DNA of 64,000 bases from WHSW01 sp963749365 (GTDB lineage Bacteria > Actinomycetota > Thermoleophilia > Solirubrobacterales > 70-9), in NCBI GenBank assembly GCA_963749365.1, contig CAVVME010000003.1:992001-1056000 (forward strand). Direction: 5' to 3'. Every line of letters begins with the position of its first letter. Positions within the stretch are counted from its first letter, which is position 1. This document shows, one piece after another, positions 40,041-48,646 of the stretch. The notes below the pieces were generated by a model, which saw only the letters and a program-made list of their open reading frames with translations, was not told the DNA's origin and did not search any database. A program made the translations under genes and the position numbers.

Positions 40041-41066
40041 TCAGGGCCTCGAGGCAATCCGCTCGAGCACCGCGGTCATTCGGGCGGCTTGGCGGCGGAC
40101 GTCGTGCTCGGCCGCCGCGGCGCGGGCGGCCGGGTTCGGCGACGGCAGCTCGGCAGCCCGCGCGAGCGCCGCCGCCAGCGCCTCGGCGTCGTCGGGGTCG
40201 ACGAGGACCCCGGCTTCGGGAGGTACGAACTCGGGCGGGCCGCCGATCGTCGTCGCGACGACGCTGCGCTCCATCGCCATCCCCTCCAGCGTCGCCTGGC
40301 CGAAGGGCTCGGTCCGAGACGGCTGACAGAGCACGTCGCAGGCGGCGATCCAGCCCGGCACCTCGGCCTGCGGCACCCGCCCGACGACCCGCACGCCGCC
40401 GCGACCCTCGAGCGCGGCGCGCAAGGGGCCGTCCCCGACGAAGGCGAGCCGGCCACGGCCGAGGGTCGCGAACGCATCGGCGAGCGCGACCACGTTCTTG
40501 CGCTCGATCAGCGACCCGACGCAGAGCAGCGCCGGGCCGTCGCCGTCCCAGCCGAGCTCTCGCCGCGCCTCGGCGGCCGCGCGAGGTACGAAGGCGTCGA
40601 GGTCGACGCCGCAATCGATCACCTCCAGCTTCGCCGCGGCGGCCGGGATGCGATCGACCAGCCGGTCCGCGAGCCAGCGCGAGTTGGCGATCACCGCGCC
40701 GGCGCGGCCGACGACCCGTCGGGTCGCGGCGTCGGCGCCCCGGATCCGGCCCAGGTTGGCGACGTCCTGGCCATGAGCCATGACCACGAGCGGAGCCCGC
40801 CCGAGCGCGGAGGCGAGCGCCGCCGCGCCTCCGGCCGGAAAGAGGAAGTGGGCGAAGACGACGTCGGGCCGGCGACGCCGGGCGGCCGCAGCCGCCGCCA
40901 GCGCCAGCCCGGCGTACTTGGTCGGCGCCCCGCCGCGGCGACTGATCGCCACTACCTCGACCTCGTGTCCGAGCGCCTCGATCTCGCGCCGCAGCGGAAC
41001 CAGGAAGCTGCCCAGGTCAGGGTTGGCGGGACTCGGCCACATCTGGGTCACGAGCAGGACGCGCAC
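40041..41066 (-). CDS. GT4-family glycosyltransferase
   Basis: A 341-residue GT-B enzyme starting at GTG 41066. The N-terminal domain has QMWPSPANPDLGSFLVPLRREIEALGHEV and VFAHFLFPAG and AHGQDVANL. The C-terminal nucleotide-sugar domain has LLCVGSLIERKNVVAL, RLAFVGDGPLRAAL and the E-x7-E region CQPSRTEPFGQATLEGMAM. It likely adds a hexose to a lipid or glycan acceptor; donor unknown. It stands alone between the sulfur-carrier gene and the coiled-coil gene. Confidence 0.92.
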   Translation of the reverse strand: MRVLLVTQMWPSPANPDLGSFLVPLRREIEALGHEVEVVAISRRGGAPTKYAGLALAAAAAARRRRPDVVFAHFLFPAGGAAALASALGRAPLVVMAHGQDVANLGRIRGADAATRRVVGRAGAVIANSRWLADRLVDRIPAAAAKLEVIDCGVDLDAFVPRAAAEARRELGWDGDGPALLCVGSLIERKNVVALADAFATLGRGRLAFVGDGPLRAALEGRGGVRVVGRVPQAEVPGWIAACDVLCQPSRTEPFGQATLEGMAMERSVVATTIGGPPEFVPPEAGVLVDPDDAEALAAALARAAELPSPNPAARAAAAEHDVRRQAARMTAVLERIASRP

Positions 41067-41152
41067 GGCGGCGATTATCTACGGACTCGCACGTGTGCGT
41101 GAAGTCGCCGGATCACCGATCTGAGCAGCCGGATCTTGCATAGAGTCAGCCC

Positions 41153-41854
41153 ATGACAGCGCGCCGCTTCGGGATCTTCGGCCGGTCGACCGGCAAGAGC
41201 GGCGACGAGCCGACCTCCGAGGCCACCGCCGAAGAGGCCGCCGCCGAAGAGCCGGCACCCGACCAGTCCGACCGATCCCCGGCCGCACCCGCCCCGGAGC
41301 CGGAGGCCGAGCCCGACCTGACAGGGGCTGCCGAGCGGATCCGGGAGGCGGCCGAGCGCGCCGCCGAGCAGGCCGCGCGGGCCTCGACCGACGAGATGGA
41401 GGCGATCGAGCGCGATATCGAGGCGGCGAGAGAGCGGGCGGACAAGCAGATCGACGAGCTCGAGCAGCGGCTGGCCGAGGTGGAGAGACGCGCCGCGGAA
41501 GCCGAGCGGCGCGCGACCGAAGCCGAGCGTCGGGCCACCGAGGCCGAGGAGCGCGCGGTTGAGGCCGAGCGGCGGGCGACCGAGGCCGAGCGCCGAGCCG
41601 GCGAGGCGCAGCGCCTGCTCGCCGAGCACGCCGACGGGCCCGCCGACGCCGACGCCGGTCTGCCGCCGAGCGCCGACACGCTCGCAGCCACAGAGGACGC
41701 GGCCCGGGCGGGGGCGGCGAACTGGCTGCGTGGCCGGGTCGAGGAGCTGCAGCGCGAGGCCGACGAACGGCTCGCCCAGGCGGTCGAGGAGGCGACGCGG
41801 GCGACCGAGGAGCGCGTCCGGGCCGAGCTCGGAGGCGGCGAGGACGCCGCCTGA
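41153..41854 (+). CDS. Ala/Glu-rich coiled-coil protein, 233 aa
   Basis: N-terminal 60 residues are low-complexity and acidic (EATAEEAAAEEPAPDQSD). The centre (about 60-165) is a continuous coiled coil containing tandem heptads EAERRAT. A second helical part (about 185-228) reads WLRGRVEELQREADERLAQAVEEATRATEERV. No membrane segment. Such proteins are often cell-shape or DNA-associated scaffolds, but nothing specific is indicated. It is not in an obvious operon. Confidence 0.8.
   Translation: MTARRFGIFGRSTGKSGDEPTSEATAEEAAAEEPAPDQSDRSPAAPAPEPEAEPDLTGAAERIREAAERAAEQAARASTDEMEAIERDIEAARERADKQIDELEQRLAEVERRAAEAERRATEAERRATEAEERAVEAERRATEAERRAGEAQRLLAEHADGPADADAGLPPSADTLAATEDAARAGAANWLRGRVEELQREADERLAQAVEEATRATEERVRAELGGGEDAA
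41498..41602 (+). repeat. 21-bp tandem repeats coding the coiled-coil heptads
   Basis: Five consecutive 21-base units code EAERRAT, EAERRAT, EAEERAV, EAERRAT and EAERRAG. Bases differ mostly at third positions (gcgacc, gccacc), so the array is old enough to have drifted but is protein-conserved. Confidence 0.8.
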
Positions 41855-41920
41855 CCCGGCGCCGAGCGCCGAGTGGACGATTCCGTCCGCGATGCCGTCG
41901 CAATCGTCCGCTCGCCGCGG

Positions 41921-42919
41921 CTAGAGGTCCCAGCGTTCGCGCAGGCGGGCGAGATGGGGCTCGGCGGCCTCGGGCGCCGCGCGGCGCGGCGGTGGGCCCG
42001 CGGCGAGCCCCTCGACGGTCGCCAGCACCGAGGCTGCGAGCGCGGGTCGCGCGTAGCCGCCCTCGAGGCAGATCAGGATCCCGACCCCGAGCTCGGCGGC
42101 GACGTCGCGGACGCTCGCGGTCATCTCGCGATAGGCCTCGGTCTCCACCCGGCAGGAGGCGAGCGGATCGTCGCGATGCGCGTCATACCCGGCCGAGATC
42201 GCAATCAGCGACGGGCGCCAGGCGCGGGCGACCGGGACCACGATCTGCTGGACGAGGGCCAGGAACTGCTCCGATCCCGTCCCCCCGGAGACCGGGAGGT
42301 TGATCGTCAGCCCCTCCCCCTCCCGCTCGCCCTCGTAGTCGGCCGGACCGGTACCGGGATAGAGCGGCGACTCATGGATGCTCACGAACAGCACGTCGGG
42401 GGCGTCGGCGAAGATCGCCTCGGTCCCGTTGCCGTGGTGGACGTCCCAGTCGAGGATCAGGACCCGCTCCGCGCCGCAGGCGTCGATCGCGTGCCGGGCG
42501 GCGACGGCGACGTTGTTGAACAGGCAGAAGCCCATCGCCCGGCCGCGCTCGGCGTGGTGACCGGGCGGACGCACCGCGCAGAACGCCGCCGATTGATCGC
42601 CGGCGAGCAGCCGCTCGGCCGACCAGAGGGCGGCCCCGGCCGCGTGCAGGGCGGCGTCGTAGGAGTCGGCACTGGTGATCGTGTCGAAGTCGATCATCCC
42701 GCCACCCGCCCCGCTGAGCCCGGCGATCGCCTCGACGTGGGCCGGGTCGTGGACGCGGTGGAGCTGCTCCCGGGTCGCGGGCGGCGCCTGCGCGCGCTCG
42801 AGCCCGGGCCAGCCCGCCTCGTCGAGCGCCGCCTCAATCGCGATCAAGCGCTGCGCGGACTCCGGATGGCCACCGGTGTCGTGAAGCAGCGACGACGGAT
42901 GGGCGAGGTACAGCGCCAT
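41921..42919 (-). CDS. histone deacetylase/acetoin-utilisation family protein
   Basis: A 332-residue zinc-dependent deacetylase-like protein, started at ATG 42919 (MALYLAHPSSLLHDTGGHPESAQRL). Active-site motifs: VRPPGHHAERG with the catalytic His pair, FNNVAVAARHA, LDWDVHHGNGT with zinc Asp and His, SIHESPLYPGTG and SAGYDAHRDDPL. It could act on acetylated enzymes, polyamines or acetoin-related substrates. It is divergent from nadB, only 24 bp between starts, so the promoters overlap. Confidence 0.93.
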   Translation of the reverse strand: MALYLAHPSSLLHDTGGHPESAQRLIAIEAALDEAGWPGLERAQAPPATREQLHRVHDPAHVEAIAGLSGAGGGMIDFDTITSADSYDAALHAAGAALWSAERLLAGDQSAAFCAVRPPGHHAERGRAMGFCLFNNVAVAARHAIDACGAERVLILDWDVHHGNGTEAIFADAPDVLFVSIHESPLYPGTGPADYEGEREGEGLTINLPVSGGTGSEQFLALVQQIVVPVARAWRPSLIAISAGYDAHRDDPLASCRVETEAYREMTASVRDVAAELGVGILICLEGGYARPALAASVLATVEGLAAGPPPRRAAPEAAEPHLARLRERWDL

Positions 42920-42943
42920 GCGCGCCGAGTACCGTAACCCGCG

Positions 42944-44389
42944 GTGGACGACGTCCGCGAGACCGAGGCCGTCGTGGTCGGTGGCGGCGCCGCCGGGCTT
43001 CACGTCGCGCTCGAGATTGCCGCCGCGGGCACCGCGACGACGCTCGTCTCACGCAAGCCGCTCTCGGAGAGCTCGAGCTTCTGGGCGCAGGGCGGACTGG
43101 CTGCGGCGCTGGCCCCCGACGACTCCCCCGAGCGGCACGCGGCGGACACGCTCGCCGCGGGGCGCGGGTTGTGCCGGACGAGCTCGGTCGAGGTCCTGAC
43201 CCGCGAGGCGCCCGCCGCCGTCGAGCAGCTGCGAGCGCGCGGGGTGCGCTTCGACAGCGATCCCGGCGGCGAACTGTCGCTCGGGCTGGAGGGCGGGCAT
43301 TCGGCGCGGCGGATCGTGCATGCCGGCGGCAGCGAGACGGGGCGCGCGATCACCTCGCGGCTGGCCGAGCTGGTCGCCGAAGAGGGCGCGATCGACGTGA
43401 TCGAGTCCGCCTCGGCGACCGCGCTGTGGAGCGACGGGCAGCGCTGCGCAGGGGTGATCACCGACCGCGGTCCGATCGCAGCCCGGGCGACCGTGCTGAC
43501 CACCGGCGGCGGGGCGGCGCTGTGGCGGCGGACGACGAATCCCTGGGGAGCGATCGGCGCCGGAGCGGTGCTCGCCCACCAGGCCGGCGCCGAGCTCGCC
43601 GACCTCGAGCTGTGTCAGTTCCACCCCACCGCGCTGGCGCTGCCCGGCTCGAGCCATGACGGTGCGCTGATCACCGAGGCGGTCCGCGGCGAAGGGGCGA
43701 GGCTGCTCGACGCCTCGGGCGAGCGGTTCACCGACGAGCTCGCCCCCCGCGACCAGGTAACGGTCGCGATCCTCGACCGGATGGAGGCCGACGGCTCGGA
43801 CAACGTGCTGCTCGACCTGCGCGACCTCGACCGCGAGCGGTTCCCGAACGTGTTCGCCACCTGCCGCGACGCGGGGCTGGCGCCCGAGCGCGAGCCGGTG
43901 CCCGTCGCGCCCGCCGCCCACTACCTGATCGGCGGAGTGAACTGCGACCTCGAGGGCAGGACCTCGCTCGAGGGCCTGTTCGCGGTCGGCGAGTGCTCCT
44001 GCACCGGCCTGCACGGGGCCAACCGGCTTGCCTCGAACTCGCTCAGCGAGTGCTTCGTCTTCGGAAACCGCGCGGCCCGGGCGGCCGTCGACCAAGCTAC
44101 CGGCGCTCCGCTGCTGCCGCAGCCGGAGGTGCGGTTCGAGCCACCGACCGTCGCCACCCGCGATGCGATGTGGACGAGCGCCGGCCCGCGCCGCGACGCC
44201 GCGGGACTCGAGCGCCTGCTCGACGACCCCTACCCGCTCGCCCGGCTGATCGCCCGCTCGGCGCTCGAGCGACGCGAGTCGCGCGGCACCCACCGACGCT
44301 CGGACTACCCGCTTCCAGATCACGCCTTCGACGGGGTCCACCTGGTCGTCGACCGCGCCGGTCGGGTGCGCCGCGAGCGCTGGGCCTGA
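42944..44389 (+). CDS. nadB: L-aspartate oxidase
   Basis: A 481-residue FAD enzyme that oxidises aspartate to iminoaspartate, the first step of NAD synthesis. It starts at GTG 42944. Motifs: VVVGGGAAGLHVALE for the FAD ADP part, SSSFWAQGGLAAAL, GHSARRIVHAGG, LELCQFHPTALALPG with active-site His, EAVRGEGARLLD, and HYLIGGVNCDLEGRTSLEGLFAVGE plus GLHGANRLASNSLSECFVFG. nadA and nadC are not adjacent; instead hydantoinase genes follow after 4 bp, so nadB is in an unusual operon. Confidence 0.92.
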   Translation: MDDVRETEAVVVGGGAAGLHVALEIAAAGTATTLVSRKPLSESSSFWAQGGLAAALAPDDSPERHAADTLAAGRGLCRTSSVEVLTREAPAAVEQLRARGVRFDSDPGGELSLGLEGGHSARRIVHAGGSETGRAITSRLAELVAEEGAIDVIESASATALWSDGQRCAGVITDRGPIAARATVLTTGGGAALWRRTTNPWGAIGAGAVLAHQAGAELADLELCQFHPTALALPGSSHDGALITEAVRGEGARLLDASGERFTDELAPRDQVTVAILDRMEADGSDNVLLDLRDLDRERFPNVFATCRDAGLAPEREPVPVAPAAHYLIGGVNCDLEGRTSLEGLFAVGECSCTGLHGANRLASNSLSECFVFGNRAARAAVDQATGAPLLPQPEVRFEPPTVATRDAMWTSAGPRRDAAGLERLLDDPYPLARLIARSALERRESRGTHRRSDYPLPDHAFDGVHLVVDRAGRVRRERWA

Positions 44390-44393
44390 CGCG

Positions 44394-46370
44394 ATGCTGC
44401 TCGGGGTCGACGTCGGCGGGACGTTCACCGACGCTGTCCTCTATGACGGCCGTTCGCTGTACTCGGCGAAGGCGCCGACCACTCCCGACGATCAGTCCGC
44501 CGGGGTGCTCGCGGCGATCGCCGCGACGCTCGAGCGGGCCGGGTCGCGGGCGAGCGAGGTGACCGGCTTCGCGCACGGAATGACCGTCGGCACCAACGCG
44601 TTGCTCACCGGCGCCGGCGCCCGGACGGCGCTGATCGCCACCCGCGGGTTCACCGACCTGCTCGACGTCGGGCGCCAGAACCGACCCCACCTCTACCGGC
44701 TCTGCGCCCCCAAGGCGGCGCCGCTGGTCGCCGAGTCGCTGCGGTTCGGCGTCGCCGAACGCGTCGGTCCGGCGGGAGTGGTGGAACCGCTCGGCGAGCC
44801 CGAGCTGAGCCGGCTGGTGGAGGAGCTGCGCGACTCGAACGCCGAGGCGGTCGCCATCTGCCTGCTGTTCTCGTACCAGGACCCTGCCCACGAGCGGGCG
44901 ATCGCCGAGCGGTTGCGGGCCGAGCTGCCTGAGCTTCACGTCTCGGCCTCCCACGATGTACTGGCCCAGTTCAGGGAGTACGAGCGCTGCTCGACGACCG
45001 TGATCGACGCCCACCTCTCGCCGCTGCTGGCCCGCTATCTCGGCCGCCTCGGCGAGGCGGCCGACGAGCGCGGGCTGCCCGAGCCAACGGTGATGATGTC
45101 CTCGGGTGGCGTCGCCCCGGCGCGTGAAGCGGCGCGGGCGGGCGCCTGGAGCGTGCTCTCGGGGCCGGCGGGCGGTGCGGTCGGCGCCGGGCTGCTGGCG
45201 CGGCTGTCCGGGGACGGGCGGGCGCTCGGCTTCGACATGGGCGGGACCTCGTGCGACGTCTGCGTGGTCGAGGAGGGGCGCGTGCGGCGGACCGACTCGC
45301 GGCTGATCGGGGGCCGGGTGATTCAGCTGCCGATGGTCGACGTGCATACGGTCGGCGCCGGCGGCGGCTCGATCGCCTGGCGTGATCCCGGCGGCGCGCT
45401 GGCGGTCGGGCCCGATTCGGCCGGCGCCGAGCCCGGCCCCGCCTGTTACGGGCGCGGGGGCGAGCGAGCGACGGTGACCGACGCCAACCTGCTGCTCGGC
45501 TACCTCGACGCCGGCTCGGAGCTCGCCGGGGGAGTGGCGCTCGACGCGGAGGCCGCCGAGGCCGCCGTCGCCGAGCTCGGCGACGAGCTCGGGCTCTCCC
45601 CGCTCGAGACTGCGCAGGGGATCGTCCGGGTCGCCAACCAGGAGATGGTCAGGGCACTGCGCGTGGTCACGGTCGAGCGCGGCGTCGACCCGCGCGGATT
45701 CGCGCTGCTGCCGTTCGGCGGCGCGGGGCCGATGCATGCGGCCGCGATCGCCGAGGAGCTCGGAATCGAGCGGATCCTCTGCCCGCGCGCGAGCGGCGTC
45801 CTCTCGGCGCTCGGGCTGGTCGCCTCCGAGCGCCGCCGCGACACCGCTCGCACCGTGATGCTCGCCGGCTCCGAGCTGACCGCGGCGCGGATCGCGGCCG
45901 AGGTCGAGACGCTGCGCGAGCGGCTCGCCGAGGGCCTCGAGCGGGCTCGGACCGAGGTCGTCTACGAGCTCCGCTACCGGGGCCAGGGCTTCGAGTTGCC
46001 CGTCTCCGAGGGTCCGAGTCCCGACCCCGCCGAGCTCGGCGAGCTGTTCGCCGCCGAGCACGAGCGACGCTACGGGTACCGCGACCCCGAGGCCGAGATC
46101 GAGCTGGTGACGATCCGGGTGGCGCTGGTCGAAGACGGCCCCGAGGTGCGCCCCGAGGCCGCCGAGGGAAGGCTCGGGCGCGCCGGTCGCCGGGCGCGGT
46201 TCGGCGACCGCTGGCTCGAGGCGCGGGTCCTGCGCGGCGAGCCCGGCGAGGGCGTGACCGCCGAGGGGCCCTGCGTGTTCGAGCTTCCGGAGGCGACCCT
46301 GGTGCTGCCGCCCGGGTGGCATGCTCACAGCGACCGTCTGGGCACGATCGTCGCCGAGAGGACTCGATGA
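44394..46370 (+). CDS. hydantoinase/oxoprolinase subunit A (HyuA-like)
   Basis: A 658-residue ATP-dependent ASKHA-fold subunit. LLGVDVGGTFTDAVLYDG is the phosphate-1 motif; GMTVGTNALLTGAGARTALIATRGFTDLLDVGRQNRPHLY is family-specific; later blocks are FDMGGTSCDVCVVEEG, DVHTVGAGGGSIAW, GAEPGPACYGRGG, VTVERGVDPRGFALLPFGGAGPMHA and RYRGQGFEL. With subunit B it opens hydantoin or 5-oxoproline rings at the cost of ATP. Its stop overlaps the next start (ATGA). The exact substrate cannot be read. Confidence 0.93.
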   Translation: MLLGVDVGGTFTDAVLYDGRSLYSAKAPTTPDDQSAGVLAAIAATLERAGSRASEVTGFAHGMTVGTNALLTGAGARTALIATRGFTDLLDVGRQNRPHLYRLCAPKAAPLVAESLRFGVAERVGPAGVVEPLGEPELSRLVEELRDSNAEAVAICLLFSYQDPAHERAIAERLRAELPELHVSASHDVLAQFREYERCSTTVIDAHLSPLLARYLGRLGEAADERGLPEPTVMMSSGGVAPAREAARAGAWSVLSGPAGGAVGAGLLARLSGDGRALGFDMGGTSCDVCVVEEGRVRRTDSRLIGGRVIQLPMVDVHTVGAGGGSIAWRDPGGALAVGPDSAGAEPGPACYGRGGERATVTDANLLLGYLDAGSELAGGVALDAEAAEAAVAELGDELGLSPLETAQGIVRVANQEMVRALRVVTVERGVDPRGFALLPFGGAGPMHAAAIAEELGIERILCPRASGVLSALGLVASERRRDTARTVMLAGSELTAARIAAEVETLRERLAEGLERARTEVVYELRYRGQGFELPVSEGPSPDPAELGELFAAEHERRYGYRDPEAEIELVTIRVALVEDGPEVRPEAAEGRLGRAGRRARFGDRWLEARVLRGEPGEGVTAEGPCVFELPEATLVLPPGWHAHSDRLGTIVAERTR

Positions 46371-47884
46371 GCCCGAGTCTGGACCCGATCTCGCTCCAGG
46401 TCCTGGTCGGCGCGCTGCGCTCCGCCTGCGAGGAGATGGGGGCGATCCTGATCCGCTCCTCGCGCTCGTCGAACATCAAGGAGCGGCGCGACTGCTCGAC
46501 CGCGATCTTCGATCCGGCAGGTGAGCTGGTGATGCAGGCCGAGCACATCCCGGTCCACCTGGGCTCGATGCCCGACGCGGTCGCCGCGATCCTCGACTTC
46601 GATCAGGACGAGGGCGACCTCTGGATCCTCAACGATCCCTATGCCGGCGGCACCCATCTGCCCGACATCACCCTGATCTCGCCGGTCTTCGCGGCCGCGG
46701 GCGATCGGCTGATCGGCTTCGCGGCCAGCCGTGCGCATCACGCCGACGTCGGCGGGCCGACCGCGGGCGGGATGCCCGCCGACTCGACCCGTCTCGACCA
46801 GGAGGGCGTGGTGATCCCGCCGACGCGCGCCGACGACGACGTCCTGCGCGAGCTGGCCGGCCGGATGCGCGCATCCGAGGAGCGGCTCGCCGACCTGCGC
46901 GCCCAGCGCGCCGCCAATCTGACCGGCGCTCGCCGGCTCGGCGAGCTGGCCGAGAGCCTCGGCGTCGCCGGCCTCGGCGCCGGGATGGCTGAGATCCTCG
47001 ACTACGCCGAACGCCGCACGCGCGCCGCTCTGGCCTCCCTGCCCGACGGCGAGTACGAGGCCGAGGACGTGCTCGAGGCCGGGGCCGACGGCTCGCGGGA
47101 GCTGCGCCTGCGGCTGCGGGCGACGATCGACGGCGACTCGCTGCGGCTCGACTTCGACGGCACCGAGCCCCAGGTCGAGGGCAATCTCAACTGCCCGCTC
47201 TCGGTCACTCGCTCGGCGGCTTTCTTCGCCGTCCGCGCGCTCACCGACCCCGACGCGCCGCCCTCGGCGGGCGCTCATCGCCCGGTCGAGGTGGACGCGC
47301 CCGCGGGCTCGCTGCTCAACGCGCAGGCTCCCGCCGCGGTCGCCGCGGGCAACGTCGAGACCTCGAGCCGGGTCGCCGACCTGGTCATCTCCGCGCTCGC
47401 CGACGCCGCGCCGGCGCCCGCCCAGGGGCAGGGAACGATGAACAACCTGACCCTCGCGGGCGAGGGCTGGACCTACTACGAGACGGTCGGCGGCGGCCAG
47501 GGCGCCTGCCCGGACGCCGACGGGCCGAGCGCCGTGCACGTGGCGATGTCGAACACCCTCAACACCCCGGTCGAGGCGCTCGAGACCGAGTACCCGGTAC
47601 GGGTCCGGGAGCTGGCGCTGCGGCGCGGCTCGGGGGGCGACGGCAAGCACCGTGGAGGAGCCGGGATCGTGCGCGAGCTCGAGGCGCTGGCGCCGATGCG
47701 CTTCTCGCTGATCAGCGAGCGCCGGCTGCACCCCCCGCGCGGCCGCGACGGCGGCGGAGACGGGGCGCCTGGGCGCAACCTGCTCAACGGCGACGAGCTG
47801 CCGCCGAAGTGCTCGGGCCGGCTCGACCCCGGCGACCGGCTGCGGGTCGAGACCCCCGGCGGCGGCGGGCACGGATCCGGCTGA
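46367..47884 (+). CDS. hydantoinase/oxoprolinase subunit B (HyuB-like)
   Basis: A 505-residue partner of the upstream subunit A, starting at ATG 46367 within its stop. Motifs: DPISLQVLVGALRSACEEMGAILIRSSRSSNIKERRD, GSMPDAVAAIL, NDPYAGGTHLPDITLISPVF, SRAHHADVGGPTAGGMP, FDGTEPQVEGNLNCPLSVTRSA, ETVGGGQGACPDADGPSAVHVAMSNTLNTPVEALE and LRRGSGGDGKHRGGAG. The terminal GGGGHG is usual. End of the nadB-hyuA-hyuB operon. Confidence 0.93.
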   Translation: MSPSLDPISLQVLVGALRSACEEMGAILIRSSRSSNIKERRDCSTAIFDPAGELVMQAEHIPVHLGSMPDAVAAILDFDQDEGDLWILNDPYAGGTHLPDITLISPVFAAAGDRLIGFAASRAHHADVGGPTAGGMPADSTRLDQEGVVIPPTRADDDVLRELAGRMRASEERLADLRAQRAANLTGARRLGELAESLGVAGLGAGMAEILDYAERRTRAALASLPDGEYEAEDVLEAGADGSRELRLRLRATIDGDSLRLDFDGTEPQVEGNLNCPLSVTRSAAFFAVRALTDPDAPPSAGAHRPVEVDAPAGSLLNAQAPAAVAAGNVETSSRVADLVISALADAAPAPAQGQGTMNNLTLAGEGWTYYETVGGGQGACPDADGPSAVHVAMSNTLNTPVEALETEYPVRVRELALRRGSGGDGKHRGGAGIVRELEALAPMRFSLISERRLHPPRGRDGGGDGAPGRNLLNGDELPPKCSGRLDPGDRLRVETPGGGGHGSG

Positions 47885-47906
47885 GAACGTGACTTTCTTC
47901 ACAAAC

Positions 47907-47935
47907 TTGGAATTTCGGCGCTCTTTCCCTAGACT
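47907..47935 (+). promoter_or_regulatory. promoter of the DUF1802 gene
   Basis: TTGGAA (47907-47912), a 17-bp spacer and TAGACT (47930-47935) form a good sigma-70-type promoter. They lie in an A+T-rich island between hyuB and the ATG at 48020. The leader of about 80 bases holds a GCATGCCCCTCCGGGGCGGC-like small hairpin (CCCCTCCGGGG at about 47961-47971). Confidence 0.65.
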
Positions 47936-48019
47936 GCCTGCCCTCAGCGGGCCTCGCATGCCCCTCCGGGGCGGCGTTGCGCCGCATAGACCAAGTTTCC
48001 CTTTCGACGCAACGAACAA

Positions 48020-48646
48020 ATGCCTATTGCCTTCAAAGAGTGGGCCGTGACGGTTCGCGCCCTGTCCGAGGGTGAGCAACTGCTCACGCTTCGCAAGGGC
48101 GGGATTCGCGAGGACGACAAGCACTTCGAGCTCGAGCACGAGCAGTTCTTCCTCTACCCCACCTTCGACCACCAGCGCAACGACCTGGTTCGCGAGTCCC
48201 ACCACCCCGAGTTGCGCCGCGCGCTCGAGGAGGGTGTCTGGCCCGACGAGGAGCCGCCGCCGCGGGCGCTCCTTCAGGACGGCGGGATCCCGCAGCCCGA
48301 CCGGGTCCGGATTCGCGCCTGGGCCGAGGTCGCCGACCACTTCGAGACCGACGACCCGCGGATCGTCGACGCGCTGTCGCCGTATCACGTCTGGACCCAG
48401 GACTACGCCCACAAGCGGCTGCGCTGGAAGCGCACCCACCCGCTGCACGTGCTGCTGCTGCGCGTGTACCGGATCCCGCGACCGGTCACCGTCCGGGTCA
48501 AGGACGAGTACCACGGTTGTCGCTCCTGGGTCGAGATCGATCGCGAGCTTCCCTTCGAGGGGACGCCGGTGATGGCCGACGAGGAGTTCGACCGTGCGGC
48601 GGCCGCGATCCGCGAGCTCTGCCAGGCCGAACCCGCGCTCGCCTGA
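48020..48646 (+). CDS. DUF1802 family protein
   Basis: A 208-residue protein beginning MPIAFKEWAVTVRALSEGEQLLTLRKGGIREDDKHFELEHEQFFLYPTFDHQ, cited here only as the typical KEWAV, LRKGGI and LYPTFDHQ landmarks of DUF1802. Later parts include DALSPYHVWTQDYAHKRLRWK and LHVLLLRVYRIPRPVTV. The family occurs in cyanobacteria, archaea and some actinobacteria; its function is unknown. The next gene follows with overlapping stop/start. Confidence 0.85.
   Translation: MPIAFKEWAVTVRALSEGEQLLTLRKGGIREDDKHFELEHEQFFLYPTFDHQRNDLVRESHHPELRRALEEGVWPDEEPPPRALLQDGGIPQPDRVRIRAWAEVADHFETDDPRIVDALSPYHVWTQDYAHKRLRWKRTHPLHVLLLRVYRIPRPVTVRVKDEYHGCRSWVEIDRELPFEGTPVMADEEFDRAAAAIRELCQAEPALA

Noticed and set aside
43845..43856. 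CGAACGTGTTCG as a third LexA box
   Set aside because: Spacer is 2 bp rather than 4 and the site is inside nadB.
44097..48514. Two open frames of more than 700 codons antisense to hyuA/hyuB
   Set aside because: Same reason: HyuA and HyuB are full-length with family motifs on the plus strand.
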